From a bacterium (GTDB lineage: Bacteria; Cyanobacteriota; Vampirovibrionia; Gastranaerophilales; Gastranaerophilaceae), in contig SFZC01000149.1 in NCBI GenBank assembly GCA_004558955.1, forward strand, positions 1-8,242: 8,242 nt of DNA. Direction: 5' to 3'. The notes beneath the pieces were generated by a model. The model did no database searches. It was not told the DNA's origin and worked only from the letters and a program-made list of their open reading frames with translations. Shown here piece after piece: positions 1 through 6,786 of this stretch; the stretch's first letter is position 1, and each line of letters opens with the position of its first letter. A program made the translations under genes and the position numbers.

Positions 1-303
1 GATGAAGATGTTCCAGCTGAACCATTACCACAAAATTCTATTTTACATGCTATTGAACGATTACTTGTTTATATTACATGGAATGAACACTATGATTTTA
101 GAATCTCTAAAAATCAAGTTTCAATAACACCATTTGTTGATAATAAATTATATAATGAACGTGGTGATAGTGCTCCTCACACTTATGTTGATTTTACATA
201 TATGGGTGGGATAAAAGGTGCTTTTAAATATATCTTTGTTGGTCCAGCTAGAGCCGTTAAGTATATTATTAAGAGAATTTTAAAAAAGCACTTGATATTT
301 TAA
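1..303 (+). CDS. rgpF: C-terminal part of an RgpF-like rhamnan synthesis protein (5' end outside window)
   Basis: Frame 1 is open from the first base to a TAA at 301-303, giving the last 100 residues of a longer protein. The segment includes ERLLVYITWNEHYDFRIS near the start and a basic, amphipathic end (GPARAVKYIIKRILKK). This resembles the tail of the RgpF/GacG family, the roughly 580-residue rhamnosyltransferase that extends the polyrhamnose backbone on its lipid carrier at the inner face of the membrane. I assign it from this resemblance and from context: the next genes match the side-chain part of rgp/gac loci, which directly follows rgpF/gacG. No catalytic domain is visible in the fragment, so another large glycosyltransferase is possible. 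A 34-bp gap separates it from galE, so it is probably in the same operon. Confidence 0.6.
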   Translation, partial: DEDVPAEPLPQNSILHAIERLLVYITWNEHYDFRISKNQVSITPFVDNKLYNERGDSAPHTYVDFTYMGGIKGAFKYIFVGPARAVKYIIKRILKKHLIF

Positions 304-337
304 GGTATTTTTTGCAAAATATTTTTGGAGGTTAATT

Positions 338-1354
338 ATGGCAAAAATTTTAGTCACTGGTGGAGCAGGTTTTATTGGTTCACATACTTGTATCGAATTA
401 TTAAATGCTGGACACGAGGTTGTTGTTCTAGATAATCTTTGTAACAGTAGTTCAAAAAGCTTGAAAATTGTTGAAAGAGAAACGAATAAAACATTGGATT
501 TCTATGAAGTGGATATTCGTGATGAAAAGCAATTAGAAAAAATTTTTGAAGCTGAAAAAATTGAAGGTGTAATTCACTTTGCTGGGCTGAAAGCAGTAGG
601 AGAGTCTAGTGTAATTCCTCTTGATTATTATGATAACAATATTGCTGGAACTTTGAATCTTTTAAAAGTAATGAAACATCATAGCTGTAAAAATATTATT
701 TTTAGCTCGTCAGCTACAGTTTATGGTAGTCCCAAAACAGTTCCAATTAAAGAGGAGTTTCCTTTGTCTGTAACTAATCCTTATGGACGTACAAAACTAA
801 TGTTAGAAGAAATTTTAACAGATTTATACAATTCTGATAATGAGTGGAATATTGTTTTATTAAGATACTTTAATCCAATTGGAGCTCATAAGTCAGGCGA
901 TTTGGGTGAGGACCCTAAAGGTGTCCCTAATAATCTATTACCATATATTACCCAAGTTGCAGTTGGTAAGTTGGAGCGTGTTGGGGTATTTGGAAATGAT
1001 TATGACACAGAGGATGGTACCGGTGTTCGAGATTATATTCATGTTGTAGATTTAGCTAAGGGCCATGTGGCAGCCTTGCAAAAATTAGTTGAAGGATCTG
1101 GACTGTCTATATATAATTTAGGTACCGGTAAAGGGTATTCTGTATTAGATATGATAAAAAATATGTCGGCTGTTGTTGGTTTTGATATTCCATATCAAAT
1201 TCTTCCAAGACGTAAGGGTGATATTGCTACATGTTATGCAGATGCTTCAAAAGCGAAAGAGGAATTGGGATGGGAAGCTAAATATGATATCCATAGAATG
1301 TGTCAAGATTCATGGAGATGGCAGAAAAAGCACCCTAATGGATTTAGAGATTAA
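338..1354 (+). CDS. galE: UDP-glucose 4-epimerase (GalE), predicted to accept N-acetylated sugars too
   Basis: This 338-residue protein is a full-length short-chain dehydrogenase of the GalE type, which interconverts UDP-Glc and UDP-Gal in the cytoplasm. The NAD-binding glycine motif TGGAGFIGSH is at residues 7-16. The active-site serine stretch SSSATVYG is at 123-130, and the catalytic YxxxK is Tyr149/Lys153. RYFNPIGAH (176-184) and GVRDYIHVVDLA (229-240) are family hallmarks. The gatekeeper position, in GDIATCYADASKA, is Cys299 where E. coli GalE has Tyr299. A small residue here is known to allow UDP-GlcNAc/UDP-GalNAc epimerisation, so the enzyme is probably bifunctional (inference). The start is supported by GGAGG at 327-331, six bases before ATG. 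Its place between the rgpF-like gene and a glycosyltransferase suggests it supplies UDP-Gal or UDP-GalNAc for wall polysaccharide rather than only serving galactose catabolism. Confidence 0.93.
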   Translation: MAKILVTGGAGFIGSHTCIELLNAGHEVVVLDNLCNSSSKSLKIVERETNKTLDFYEVDIRDEKQLEKIFEAEKIEGVIHFAGLKAVGESSVIPLDYYDNNIAGTLNLLKVMKHHSCKNIIFSSSATVYGSPKTVPIKEEFPLSVTNPYGRTKLMLEEILTDLYNSDNEWNIVLLRYFNPIGAHKSGDLGEDPKGVPNNLLPYITQVAVGKLERVGVFGNDYDTEDGTGVRDYIHVVDLAKGHVAALQKLVEGSGLSIYNLGTGKGYSVLDMIKNMSAVVGFDIPYQILPRRKGDIATCYADASKAKEELGWEAKYDIHRMCQDSWRWQKKHPNGFRD

Positions 1355-1363
1355 GGAGGGATA

Positions 1364-2170
1364 ATGAAAGATACAAAACACACTTTTGTTATTTGCGCAT
1401 ATGGAAATAGTCCATTTTTAGAAGATTGTATTAAATCGTTAAAAAAGCAGACCGTTTCTACAAATATTATTTGTTATACTTCAACCCCAAGTGATTTTAT
1501 TAATAATATCTGTTCAGAGTACAATATTCCAGTTTTTTCAAAAGAAGGAGGAAGTATTGGAAAAGATTGGAATAATGCTTGGTCGTTTGTTGAAACTCAG
1601 TACGTGACAATAGCACACCAAGATGATATTTACCTACCAAATTTTCTTGAGAGAACGTTAGAAATATTTGAAAAACATACCGATTCAACTATAGTCATTA
1701 CAGATTATGCTGAATATAGAGCAGGTATTATTGATGCCAAAACAACTAATTTAAAAATAAAGCGTCTAATGTTAAATATTATGCGTGTATTTCCAAAATC
1801 TAAATTTTGGAGAAATCGAGTTTTAGCTTTTGGAAATGCTATTTCTTGTCCATCGGTGTCTTATAATAGAGCTAATTTATCAGGATTTAGATTTAAGGAG
1901 GATTTCAGGACAAATTTAGATTGGTATGCTTGGTATGATATCAGTAGCCACTACGTTGGAAGTTTTCAATTCATCAATGAAGTTCTTATGTATCATCGAA
2001 TTCATGGTGAATCTGAGACTTCAGCTACAATATCAGAAAATGTTCGTAGCAAGGAAGATTTGGAGATGTTTAAGTTATTTTGGCCAAATTTTATTGCAAA
2101 TCTGTTGATGAAGTTTTATGAAAGAAGCCAAAAATCAAATTTTGATAGGAGTGGAGTAAGTGAAAAATAA
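1364..2170 (+). CDS. Family 2 (GT-A) glycosyltransferase, cytoplasmic, sugar unknown
   Basis: This 268-residue protein has a GT-A/GT2 pattern. The N-terminal strand-helix FVICAYGNSPFLEDCIKSL (residues 8-26) fits the nucleotide-binding fold. AHQDDIYLP (84-92) contains the Asp-Asp pair expected at the metal/nucleotide-sugar site, LDWYAW (185-190) sits where the catalytic acidic motif usually lies, and HRIHGESET (211-219) is a conserved-looking C-terminal motif. No membrane segment is evident, so it should act in the cytoplasm on a lipid-linked acceptor. ATG follows AAGGAGGG (1353-1360), a strong ribosome site placed close, nine bases after the galE stop. Next to galE, it is a good candidate to transfer Gal or GalNAc; the sequence does not prove donor or acceptor. 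It occupies the place where gacH (glycerol phosphate transferase) lies in group A Streptococcus, but it is unrelated to GacH. Confidence 0.85.
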   Translation: MKDTKHTFVICAYGNSPFLEDCIKSLKKQTVSTNIICYTSTPSDFINNICSEYNIPVFSKEGGSIGKDWNNAWSFVETQYVTIAHQDDIYLPNFLERTLEIFEKHTDSTIVITDYAEYRAGIIDAKTTNLKIKRLMLNIMRVFPKSKFWRNRVLAFGNAISCPSVSYNRANLSGFRFKEDFRTNLDWYAWYDISSHYVGSFQFINEVLMYHRIHGESETSATISENVRSKEDLEMFKLFWPNFIANLLMKFYERSQKSNFDRSGVSEK

Positions 2171-2852
2171 AATACTTGTAATAATACCTGCTTATAATGA
2201 GGAAGAGTCCATTGAAAAAGTTGTAAGTAATTTAGAGAATGATTTTTCCTTTTATGATTATGTTGTCATTAATGATGGTTCAAAAGATGCTACTTCTGAA
2301 ATTTGTCACAAAAATGGATTTAATATCATTGATTTACCTGAAAACTTGGGATTAACTGGTGCAGTTCAAACAGGTTTTAAATATGCTTTAAAAAATGGTT
2401 ATAAAAAAGCGGTTCAATTTGATGGTGATGGCCAGCATTTACCAGAATACATCAAAGATTTAAGTGATGCAATTGACGAAGGAAATGATTGTGTGATAGG
2501 TTCACGTTTCGTTACTGTCAAGCGCCCTAATTCTCTTCGAATGTTAGGTAATACACTTATTAGTTTTTTGATTAAATTGACGACTGGTAAAAGAATCGGA
2601 GATCCGACATCTGGAATGAGGATGTTTAATCAAGAATTAATTAAGCAGTTTGCTATGAATGTGAACTTTACTCCAGAACCAGATACAATTTCATTTTTAA
2701 TTCGTAGAGGGTTTAAGATAAAAGAAGTTCAAGTTAAGATGAAAGATAGAGAAGCGGGCGAGTCTTATTTAACTCTTTCTAGATCAATCAAATATATGAT
2801 TCATATGTTTACTTCTATAATTGTTATTCAAAATTTTAGAAAGGAAAAATAG
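2160..2852 (+). CDS. GacI-like GT2: polyprenyl-phosphate sugar synthase (soluble domain only)
   Basis: This 230-residue GT2 protein of the DPM1/GacI type is expected to move a sugar from a UDP-sugar to undecaprenyl phosphate on the cytoplasmic face. Motifs in order are IIPAYNEEESI (8-18), VINDGSKDAT (36-45), NLGLTGAVQTG (62-72), the metal-binding FDGDGQH with DGD at 88-90, GSRF and GDPTSGMRMF. It has no C-terminal membrane helices. Its length and the DUF2304 gene that follows match the GacI/GacJ pair of group A Streptococcus, where GacI makes GlcNAc-phosphate-undecaprenol and GacJ stimulates it (known). That this protein uses GlcNAc is inference. It starts with GTG, overlapping the previous gene by 11 bp. 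TAGGAG at 2146-2151 lies eight bases upstream, and the overlap suggests coupled translation. Confidence 0.88.
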   Translation: MKNKILVIIPAYNEEESIEKVVSNLENDFSFYDYVVINDGSKDATSEICHKNGFNIIDLPENLGLTGAVQTGFKYALKNGYKKAVQFDGDGQHLPEYIKDLSDAIDEGNDCVIGSRFVTVKRPNSLRMLGNTLISFLIKLTTGKRIGDPTSGMRMFNQELIKQFAMNVNFTPEPDTISFLIRRGFKIKEVQVKMKDREAGESYLTLSRSIKYMIHMFTSIIVIQNFRKEK

Positions 2853-2853
2853 A

Positions 2854-3186
2854 ATGACTTTATCTTTACAGTTAATACTAGCATTTGTTGCTTTAGTGAC
2901 CTTTTTTGTGATTTTTCGAAGTATAAGAAAGTCAAATCTTCAAATTGAAGAAAGCTTTTTTTGGCTATTATTTTCAACAATTTTGTTGGTACTATCTATT
3001 TTTCCAAGTATAATTATATTTTTTTCAAAATTACTAGGATTTCAATCACCGGCGAATTTTGTGTTCCTGTTCATTATTTTTCTTTTAATGGTTAATCAGT
3101 ATAAATTAACTAAGAAAGTTTCTAAAAATGAAGTCAAATTGAGAAATTTAATTCAGGCAATAGCATTAGATAAAAATAAAAAGTAA
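2854..3186 (+). CDS. DUF2304 small membrane protein, GacJ-like partner of the GacI-like enzyme
   Basis: This 110-residue protein has three hydrophobic segments (about residues 3-22, 34-56 and 67-82) and a charged C-terminal helix (about 83-110). The motif IEESFFWLLFS (31-41) between segments 1 and 2 is typical of DUF2304 proteins. In group A Streptococcus the equivalent GacJ binds the GT2 enzyme GacI and raises its activity; the same job is inferred here from adjacency, size and topology. I chose the ATG at 2854 over an in-frame TTG at 2821. The ATG has AAAGGA at 2840-2845 with an eight-base spacer and lies one base after the upstream stop, whereas the longer form would add 11 charged residues inside the preceding gene. 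Confidence 0.85.
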   Translation: MTLSLQLILAFVALVTFFVIFRSIRKSNLQIEESFFWLLFSTILLVLSIFPSIIIFFSKLLGFQSPANFVFLFIIFLLMVNQYKLTKKVSKNEVKLRNLIQAIALDKNKK

Positions 3187-3188
3187 TT

Positions 3189-4382
3189 ATGAATACAAAA
3201 AATACTAGTCAAAGCAAAAATTTTATCTGGAATATGGCTGGAAGTATTTCTTCAGCTTTAATTTCAGTTGTTTTGTTGATGATTGTTTCGAGATTTCTAA
3301 GTACTTCGGATTCAGATGTATATGCTTATGCTTATTCAGTTGGTAACCTTTTAGTTGTTATTGGTCTTTTTCAGGTAAGAAATTTTCAAGCAACAGATAT
3401 TGGAGAAAAGTATTCATTTTCAAATTATTTTTTAGCCAGGTTTTTAACATCAGTGTTAATGACTATTGCTACAATATTTTTTTTACTTTTTATGAATTTT
3501 GATAAGAATAAAAGTCAAGTTATCTTCTTTGTTACTATTTATAGATTATCTGATGCAATATCAGATTTATTTCAAGGACTTTTTCAACAAAGAGAGAGGT
3601 TAGATATTGCAGGAAAATCATTAACATATCGTAATTTATTAATCTTTTTTATTTTTACACTTTCTGTTCACTTAACAGGAGATTTATTATGCTCATTGAA
3701 ACTTGTCTGTATAATTTCTTATGCTTTCATATTCTTTTTTGATATGCGTATTTCACATTCTTTTGAAAAAATCATTGTGACAGAAATTTTTCAAAAGAAT
3801 GAATTTTTGAAAGTAATTCAACTGTTAAAAGAGAGTTTTCCTCTTTTTTTAAATGGATTTTTAATTATCTACATCTATAATCAACCTAAGTACTCGTTAG
3901 ATTTTTTAGGAAGTGTTGGAAAAATTCAAGTCGGAGCACAAACCATTTTTAACATTTTGTTTATGCCAGCGTTTGTGATGAATTTGATGATGCTTTTCTT
4001 TAGACCACTTATTACAGAGATGGCTGTTTATATTTCGCATGATCAGTTAAGTCATTTTAAGAATTTGCAAAAAAGACTTTTTTTGTGCTTAGGGATTTTA
4101 AGTCTTCTTGTTATTTTGGGTAGTAGTTTATTTGGAATATCAATTTTGGAAATTTTATATGGTGAGGATTTACAAAATTATTGGTTAACACTTTTAATTA
4201 TTATGATTGGTGGAGCTTTTGTTATTTCCCAACTCAGTACTAATTTTTGTATTGAAGAGTTAGGCATTTTAGGAGCTGCTATGAGCTTTTTGCTCACGAT
4301 GATTGTTTGGTTTCTAATTTCTGTTTTTATTTTTAAGCATGTGAAGAAGAGGAAAAATGATAAAGTTGAAAGATTTTTTTAA
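3189..4382 (+). CDS. Wzx-type polysaccharide flippase (MOP superfamily), GacK-like
   Basis: This 397-residue, highly hydrophobic protein has the pattern of about 10-12 membrane helices typical of MOP/MATE-fold lipid-linked sugar flippases. The N-terminal half carries NMAGSISSALISVVLLMIVSR, the first helix typical of the family, and then VRNFQATDIGEKYSFSNYF, which resembles conserved segments of gac-type flippases. It should carry a lipid-linked sugar intermediate across the membrane. Its place between the DUF2304 gene and the GT-C gene matches gacK. In the gac model the cargo is the undecaprenyl-phosphate sugar made by GacI/GacJ (inference here). The ATG is two bases after the upstream stop and has no clear Shine-Dalgarno (only an A-rich stretch ending AAAAAG), so translation is probably coupled to the gene before it. 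The 3' end overlaps the next gene by 26 bp. Confidence 0.8.
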   Translation: MNTKNTSQSKNFIWNMAGSISSALISVVLLMIVSRFLSTSDSDVYAYAYSVGNLLVVIGLFQVRNFQATDIGEKYSFSNYFLARFLTSVLMTIATIFFLLFMNFDKNKSQVIFFVTIYRLSDAISDLFQGLFQQRERLDIAGKSLTYRNLLIFFIFTLSVHLTGDLLCSLKLVCIISYAFIFFFDMRISHSFEKIIVTEIFQKNEFLKVIQLLKESFPLFLNGFLIIYIYNQPKYSLDFLGSVGKIQVGAQTIFNILFMPAFVMNLMMLFFRPLITEMAVYISHDQLSHFKNLQKRLFLCLGILSLLVILGSSLFGISILEILYGEDLQNYWLTLLIIMIGGAFVISQLSTNFCIEELGILGAAMSFLLTMIVWFLISVFIFKHVKKRKNDKVERFF

Positions 4383-5778
4383 GGTTAAGAGTGATTATTA
4401 TGCAGGAGTTTTAACAGTTTTAGCGATTTTGCTACTTGTTCTAGGTATAGGATCTATTTTTGTAAGACAACCAGCAAGTTGGTATGATGAAGAAATTCAT
4501 TATGTAAGAAGTCTCCAAATTGCTAATGGTGATATATTAAGAACTAAGAATAATGATAATACGAAATATGGAGGGGTTATATCTATAAATCAAAATAAGT
4601 TTATAGATAAAGCTTTTCAGAATAAACTCTTTGACAAGAAGATTCAGGCCATTGATATTAATTGGGAAAAGAATTATACTAACTTGTCTTATACTCCAAA
4701 ACAGGTTTATCGTATCAGTGTGACGGCAGTCAATTATATGCCGTTTCAATATTTTCCATTTGTTTTGGCATCTTTCCTAAGTAAGATTTTAAAATTTAAT
4801 GTTTCAACAGAATTTATATTGATGAGATTCTTCGGATTTATGGTCTCGTACATTTTAATTCTGTTTGCAGTAAGGAAACTGCCATTTGGAAAATTAACCT
4901 TAATACTATTAGCATTATGCCCACCATATTTTTTAAGTATTTCAAGTGTAACAGCCGATAGTTTTGTTTTTGGTATGATTCCGCTTTTTTTGGCTTATGT
5001 AGTGTCTATTTTTTATTCTATAGCTGATAGCGCTAAAATAAGTAAGAATGAGCTTGTTAAGTTTTCAATTGTGTCTCTAGCTTTAACGTTGGCAAAGCCT
5101 CCAGCATGTTTGCTTATTTCGCTAGTTTTAGTAATTGCAATTGTTGGTCGAATTAAAAAAATATTTGACAATAGAAGCTTCTTAGCATTGATAGTTTTAA
5201 TTTGTGCACTAGCCTTTATAACTTTGTTTTGGTTATATACTGTTCGAATGGTAGATGGTAGGGCATATTTTGGAATAACTGATGCTGATTCATCAGGTCA
5301 GATTAAATTTATATTATCACATCCTGTGTTAGCTATAAAAGTATTTTTTAAAGAAATATCTAATTTTGATTTTACTTATATGCAATTAGGCTATGCGGAT
5401 AAAACAAAGTATATGCAACTACCAAGATTGGCCTCATTTTTCTATGTTATAGCAATTTTTTCGAGTATCTTTATTGGGGAAAAAGAAATTGGAAATTTGA
5501 TTAAAAGCAAATATATTAAAATATTTAATTTTTACAAGATATTTTTATTTATAATTATTGTCATAATTTCATTTGCAGTGCTGTATCTTCAATTTACACC
5601 AGTTGCATCAGATGTCATTTTAGGTGTTCAACAGAGATATTTTTTGCCATACTGGCTTTTATTACTTTTGGTACTGCCTAAATTTACAACATTGGATAAA
5701 AAAATTATTACAGGAGTGGTAGCATCAGGGTTAGTTCCAGTTGTTTACTATTTATTGTTCACAATAGTTCAACTATAA
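4357..5778 (+). CDS. Polytopic GT-C/DUF2142 membrane glycosyltransferase, GacL-like
   Basis: This 473-residue protein has a membrane helix at about 18-35, an external loop with WYDEEIHYVRS (residues 42-52), then many more helices. DUF2142-type marks are the acidic DEE at 44-46 in the first loop (the usual GT-C catalytic position), MPFQYFPFVLA (128-138), SVTADSFVFG (197-206), KPP (247-249) and GVQQRYFLPYW (423-433). GT-C enzymes take sugars from polyprenyl phosphate on the outer face, so it probably transfers the sugar charged by the GacI-like enzyme onto polyrhamnose, as GacL does. The start overlaps the flippase gene by 26 bp and has AAGAGG at 4347-4352, four bases ahead. The acceptor and linkage cannot be read from sequence. 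Confidence 0.8.
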   Translation: MIKLKDFFKVKSDYYAGVLTVLAILLLVLGIGSIFVRQPASWYDEEIHYVRSLQIANGDILRTKNNDNTKYGGVISINQNKFIDKAFQNKLFDKKIQAIDINWEKNYTNLSYTPKQVYRISVTAVNYMPFQYFPFVLASFLSKILKFNVSTEFILMRFFGFMVSYILILFAVRKLPFGKLTLILLALCPPYFLSISSVTADSFVFGMIPLFLAYVVSIFYSIADSAKISKNELVKFSIVSLALTLAKPPACLLISLVLVIAIVGRIKKIFDNRSFLALIVLICALAFITLFWLYTVRMVDGRAYFGITDADSSGQIKFILSHPVLAIKVFFKEISNFDFTYMQLGYADKTKYMQLPRLASFFYVIAIFSSIFIGEKEIGNLIKSKYIKIFNFYKIFLFIIIVIISFAVLYLQFTPVASDVILGVQQRYFLPYWLLLLLVLPKFTTLDKKIITGVVASGLVPVVYYLLFTIVQL

Positions 5779-5792
5779 TTGAAGGTAAATAA

Positions 5793-6719
5793 ATGAAAAA
5801 ACTATCTATTGTTGTTCCTTGTTATAATGAGCAAGAAACAATCTATCCATTTTTAGAAGGAACTCAAAAAGTTGAGAGTAAAATGAAGGACCAATTGATT
5901 TTTGATTACATTTTTGTCAATGATGGTTCAAAGGATGAAACTTTAAAAGTTCTTCGAGATGTCGCTAGCCGTTTTGAAAATGTTCATTATTTGTCATTTT
6001 CACGTAATTTTGGTAAAGAAGCAGGTTTATTGGCTGGACTTGAGGCTGCAGATGGTGATTTTATCACTGTTATGGACGCCGATTTACAAGATCCACCTGA
6101 GTTGTTGATTGAGATGTATCAAAAAATCAACGAAGGTTACGATGTTGTGGGAACGCGTCGAGCTGATCGAAAAGGTGAACCAGTTATCCGTTCTTTCTTT
6201 TCAAAGATGTTTTACAAAATTATCAATGCTGTCTCTGATACAGAGATGGTTGATGGTGCGCGTGATTTCCGTTTGATGACTCGTCAAGTTGTAGACAGTA
6301 TTTTAGAACTTGGTGAAGTTAATCGTTTCTCAAAAGGAATTTTCTCTTGGGTTGGATTTAACGTAACATATATCGCTTATGAAAATCGCGAGCGCGTGGC
6401 TGGTGAAACATCATGGAGTTTTTGGAGCTTATTCAAATACTCTATGGAAGGGTTTATTAATTTTTCTGAAGCGCCGCTTGATTTATCTCTTTGGGCTGGT
6501 GCAGCATCATTTATCATATCTATTCTTGGAATTCTACTTATCATTATTCGCAAACTCACAATTGGTGGTAGTGTTTCAGGTTGGGCAAGTTTAGTTTGTA
6601 TCATTTTGTTTATTGGTGGTATTCAGTTGCTTGCTTTAGGGATTATCGGAAAATACATTTCTAAGATATTCCTTGAAACTAAAAAACGACCAGTTTATAT
6701 CGTCAAAGAAAAAGGATAA
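5793..6719 (+). CDS. GtrB/SccN-type polyprenyl-phosphate sugar synthase with two C-terminal membrane helices
   Basis: This 308-residue GT2 protein is of the GtrB/DPM1-like type. Motifs are IVVPCYNEQETI (6-17), VNDGSKDET (42-50), FSRNFGKEAGLLAGLE (69-84), the metal-binding MDADLQDPPE (94-103), GARDFRLM (155-162), RFSKG (178-182) and RVAGETSWSF (201-210). Two membrane helices follow at about 232-253 and 265-288. Proteins of this architecture transfer glucose (sometimes another hexose) from UDP-sugar to undecaprenyl phosphate; SccN of S. mutans and GtrB are known examples. The domain layout clearly differs from the GacI-like enzyme upstream, so the locus encodes two lipid-phosphate-sugar synthases. 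GAAGGT at 5781-5786 precedes the ATG, 14 bases after the previous stop. Its base composition is visibly richer in G+C than the upstream genes. The exact sugar is not determined. Confidence 0.88.
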   Translation: MKKLSIVVPCYNEQETIYPFLEGTQKVESKMKDQLIFDYIFVNDGSKDETLKVLRDVASRFENVHYLSFSRNFGKEAGLLAGLEAADGDFITVMDADLQDPPELLIEMYQKINEGYDVVGTRRADRKGEPVIRSFFSKMFYKIINAVSDTEMVDGARDFRLMTRQVVDSILELGEVNRFSKGIFSWVGFNVTYIAYENRERVAGETSWSFWSLFKYSMEGFINFSEAPLDLSLWAGAASFIISILGILLIIIRKLTIGGSVSGWASLVCIILFIGGIQLLALGIIGKYISKIFLETKKRPVYIVKEKG

Positions 6720-6744
6720 AATTTAATATTTTATAAAGTTTTTT
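6716..6744 (+). terminator. Weak AT-only hairpin with T-run after the polysaccharide operon
   Basis: ATAAAAT (6716-6722) pairs with ATTTTAT (6728-6734) around a five-base loop, and six T residues follow at 6739-6744. There is no G or C in the stem, and four bases separate it from the T-run, so it would be inefficient. It overlaps the stop codon of the GtrB/SccN-type gene. It may give partial termination, leaving read-through into the lytF-like gene, or it may be chance in AT-rich DNA. Confidence 0.25.
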
Positions 6745-6753
6745 AGCTGTTTT

Positions 6754-6761
6754 TCCGAATT
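6754..6761 (+). promoter_or_regulatory. Candidate ComX (sigma-X) cin-box for the lytF-like gene
   Basis: TCCGAATT shares six of eight bases with the streptococcal late-competence box TACGAATA, including the central CGAAT. T-runs lie upstream at 6739-6744 and 6750-6754, as often seen ahead of ComX promoters. The box is 41 bases before the TTG start, a sensible distance for a short leader. LytF-type CHAP/Bsp hydrolases are known ComX-regulated genes in S. gordonii and S. mutans, which makes the match more credible. A sigma-A alternative is TATAGT (6764-6769) with a poor -35 TTTTAG (6741-6746). Confidence 0.45.
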
Positions 6762-6785
6762 AATATAGTGTACAACATTATATTA
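6761..6785 (+). promoter_or_regulatory. 25-bp near-perfect palindrome before the lytF-like gene (possible operator)
   Basis: Left arm TAATATAGTGT (6761-6771) and right arm ACATTATATTA (6775-6785) are reverse complements at 10 of 11 positions, around the three-base centre ACA. It lies between the candidate cin-box and the ribosome site, overlapping the possible -10 TATAGT. This position would suit a repressor or activator site. I cannot match it to a known regulator; the arms are AT-rich, which raises the chance of coincidence. Confidence 0.4.
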
Positions 6786-6786
6786 T

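Noticed and set aside
304..326. Hairpin TATTTT/AAAATA with five T residues between the rgpF-like gene and galE, as a terminator
   Set aside because: The stem is six AT pairs and sits directly against the galE ribosome site. Terminating here would cut an otherwise continuous operon, and no promoter is visible for galE in the 34-bp gap.
2821..2853. Upstream TTG start (2821) for the DUF2304 protein, adding 11 residues
   Set aside because: It lies inside the preceding gene, lacks a ribosome site and adds a charged stretch ahead of the first membrane helix. ATG at 2854 has a proper AAAGGA and fits family length.
6377..6604. Opposite-strand open frame within the GtrB/SccN-type gene, and similar overlapping frames at 1500-1688 and 4537-4749
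   Set aside because: They lie wholly inside well-supported genes, have no ribosome sites or recognisable protein features, and read as chance open frames.
6761..6785. WalR/VicR, NrdR or CopY box within the palindrome
   Set aside because: Only one half (TGTACA or, on the other strand, ACACTATAT) resembles the WalR or NrdR consensus; the second half-site is missing at the required spacing. The CopY pattern TACAnnTGTA is not present.
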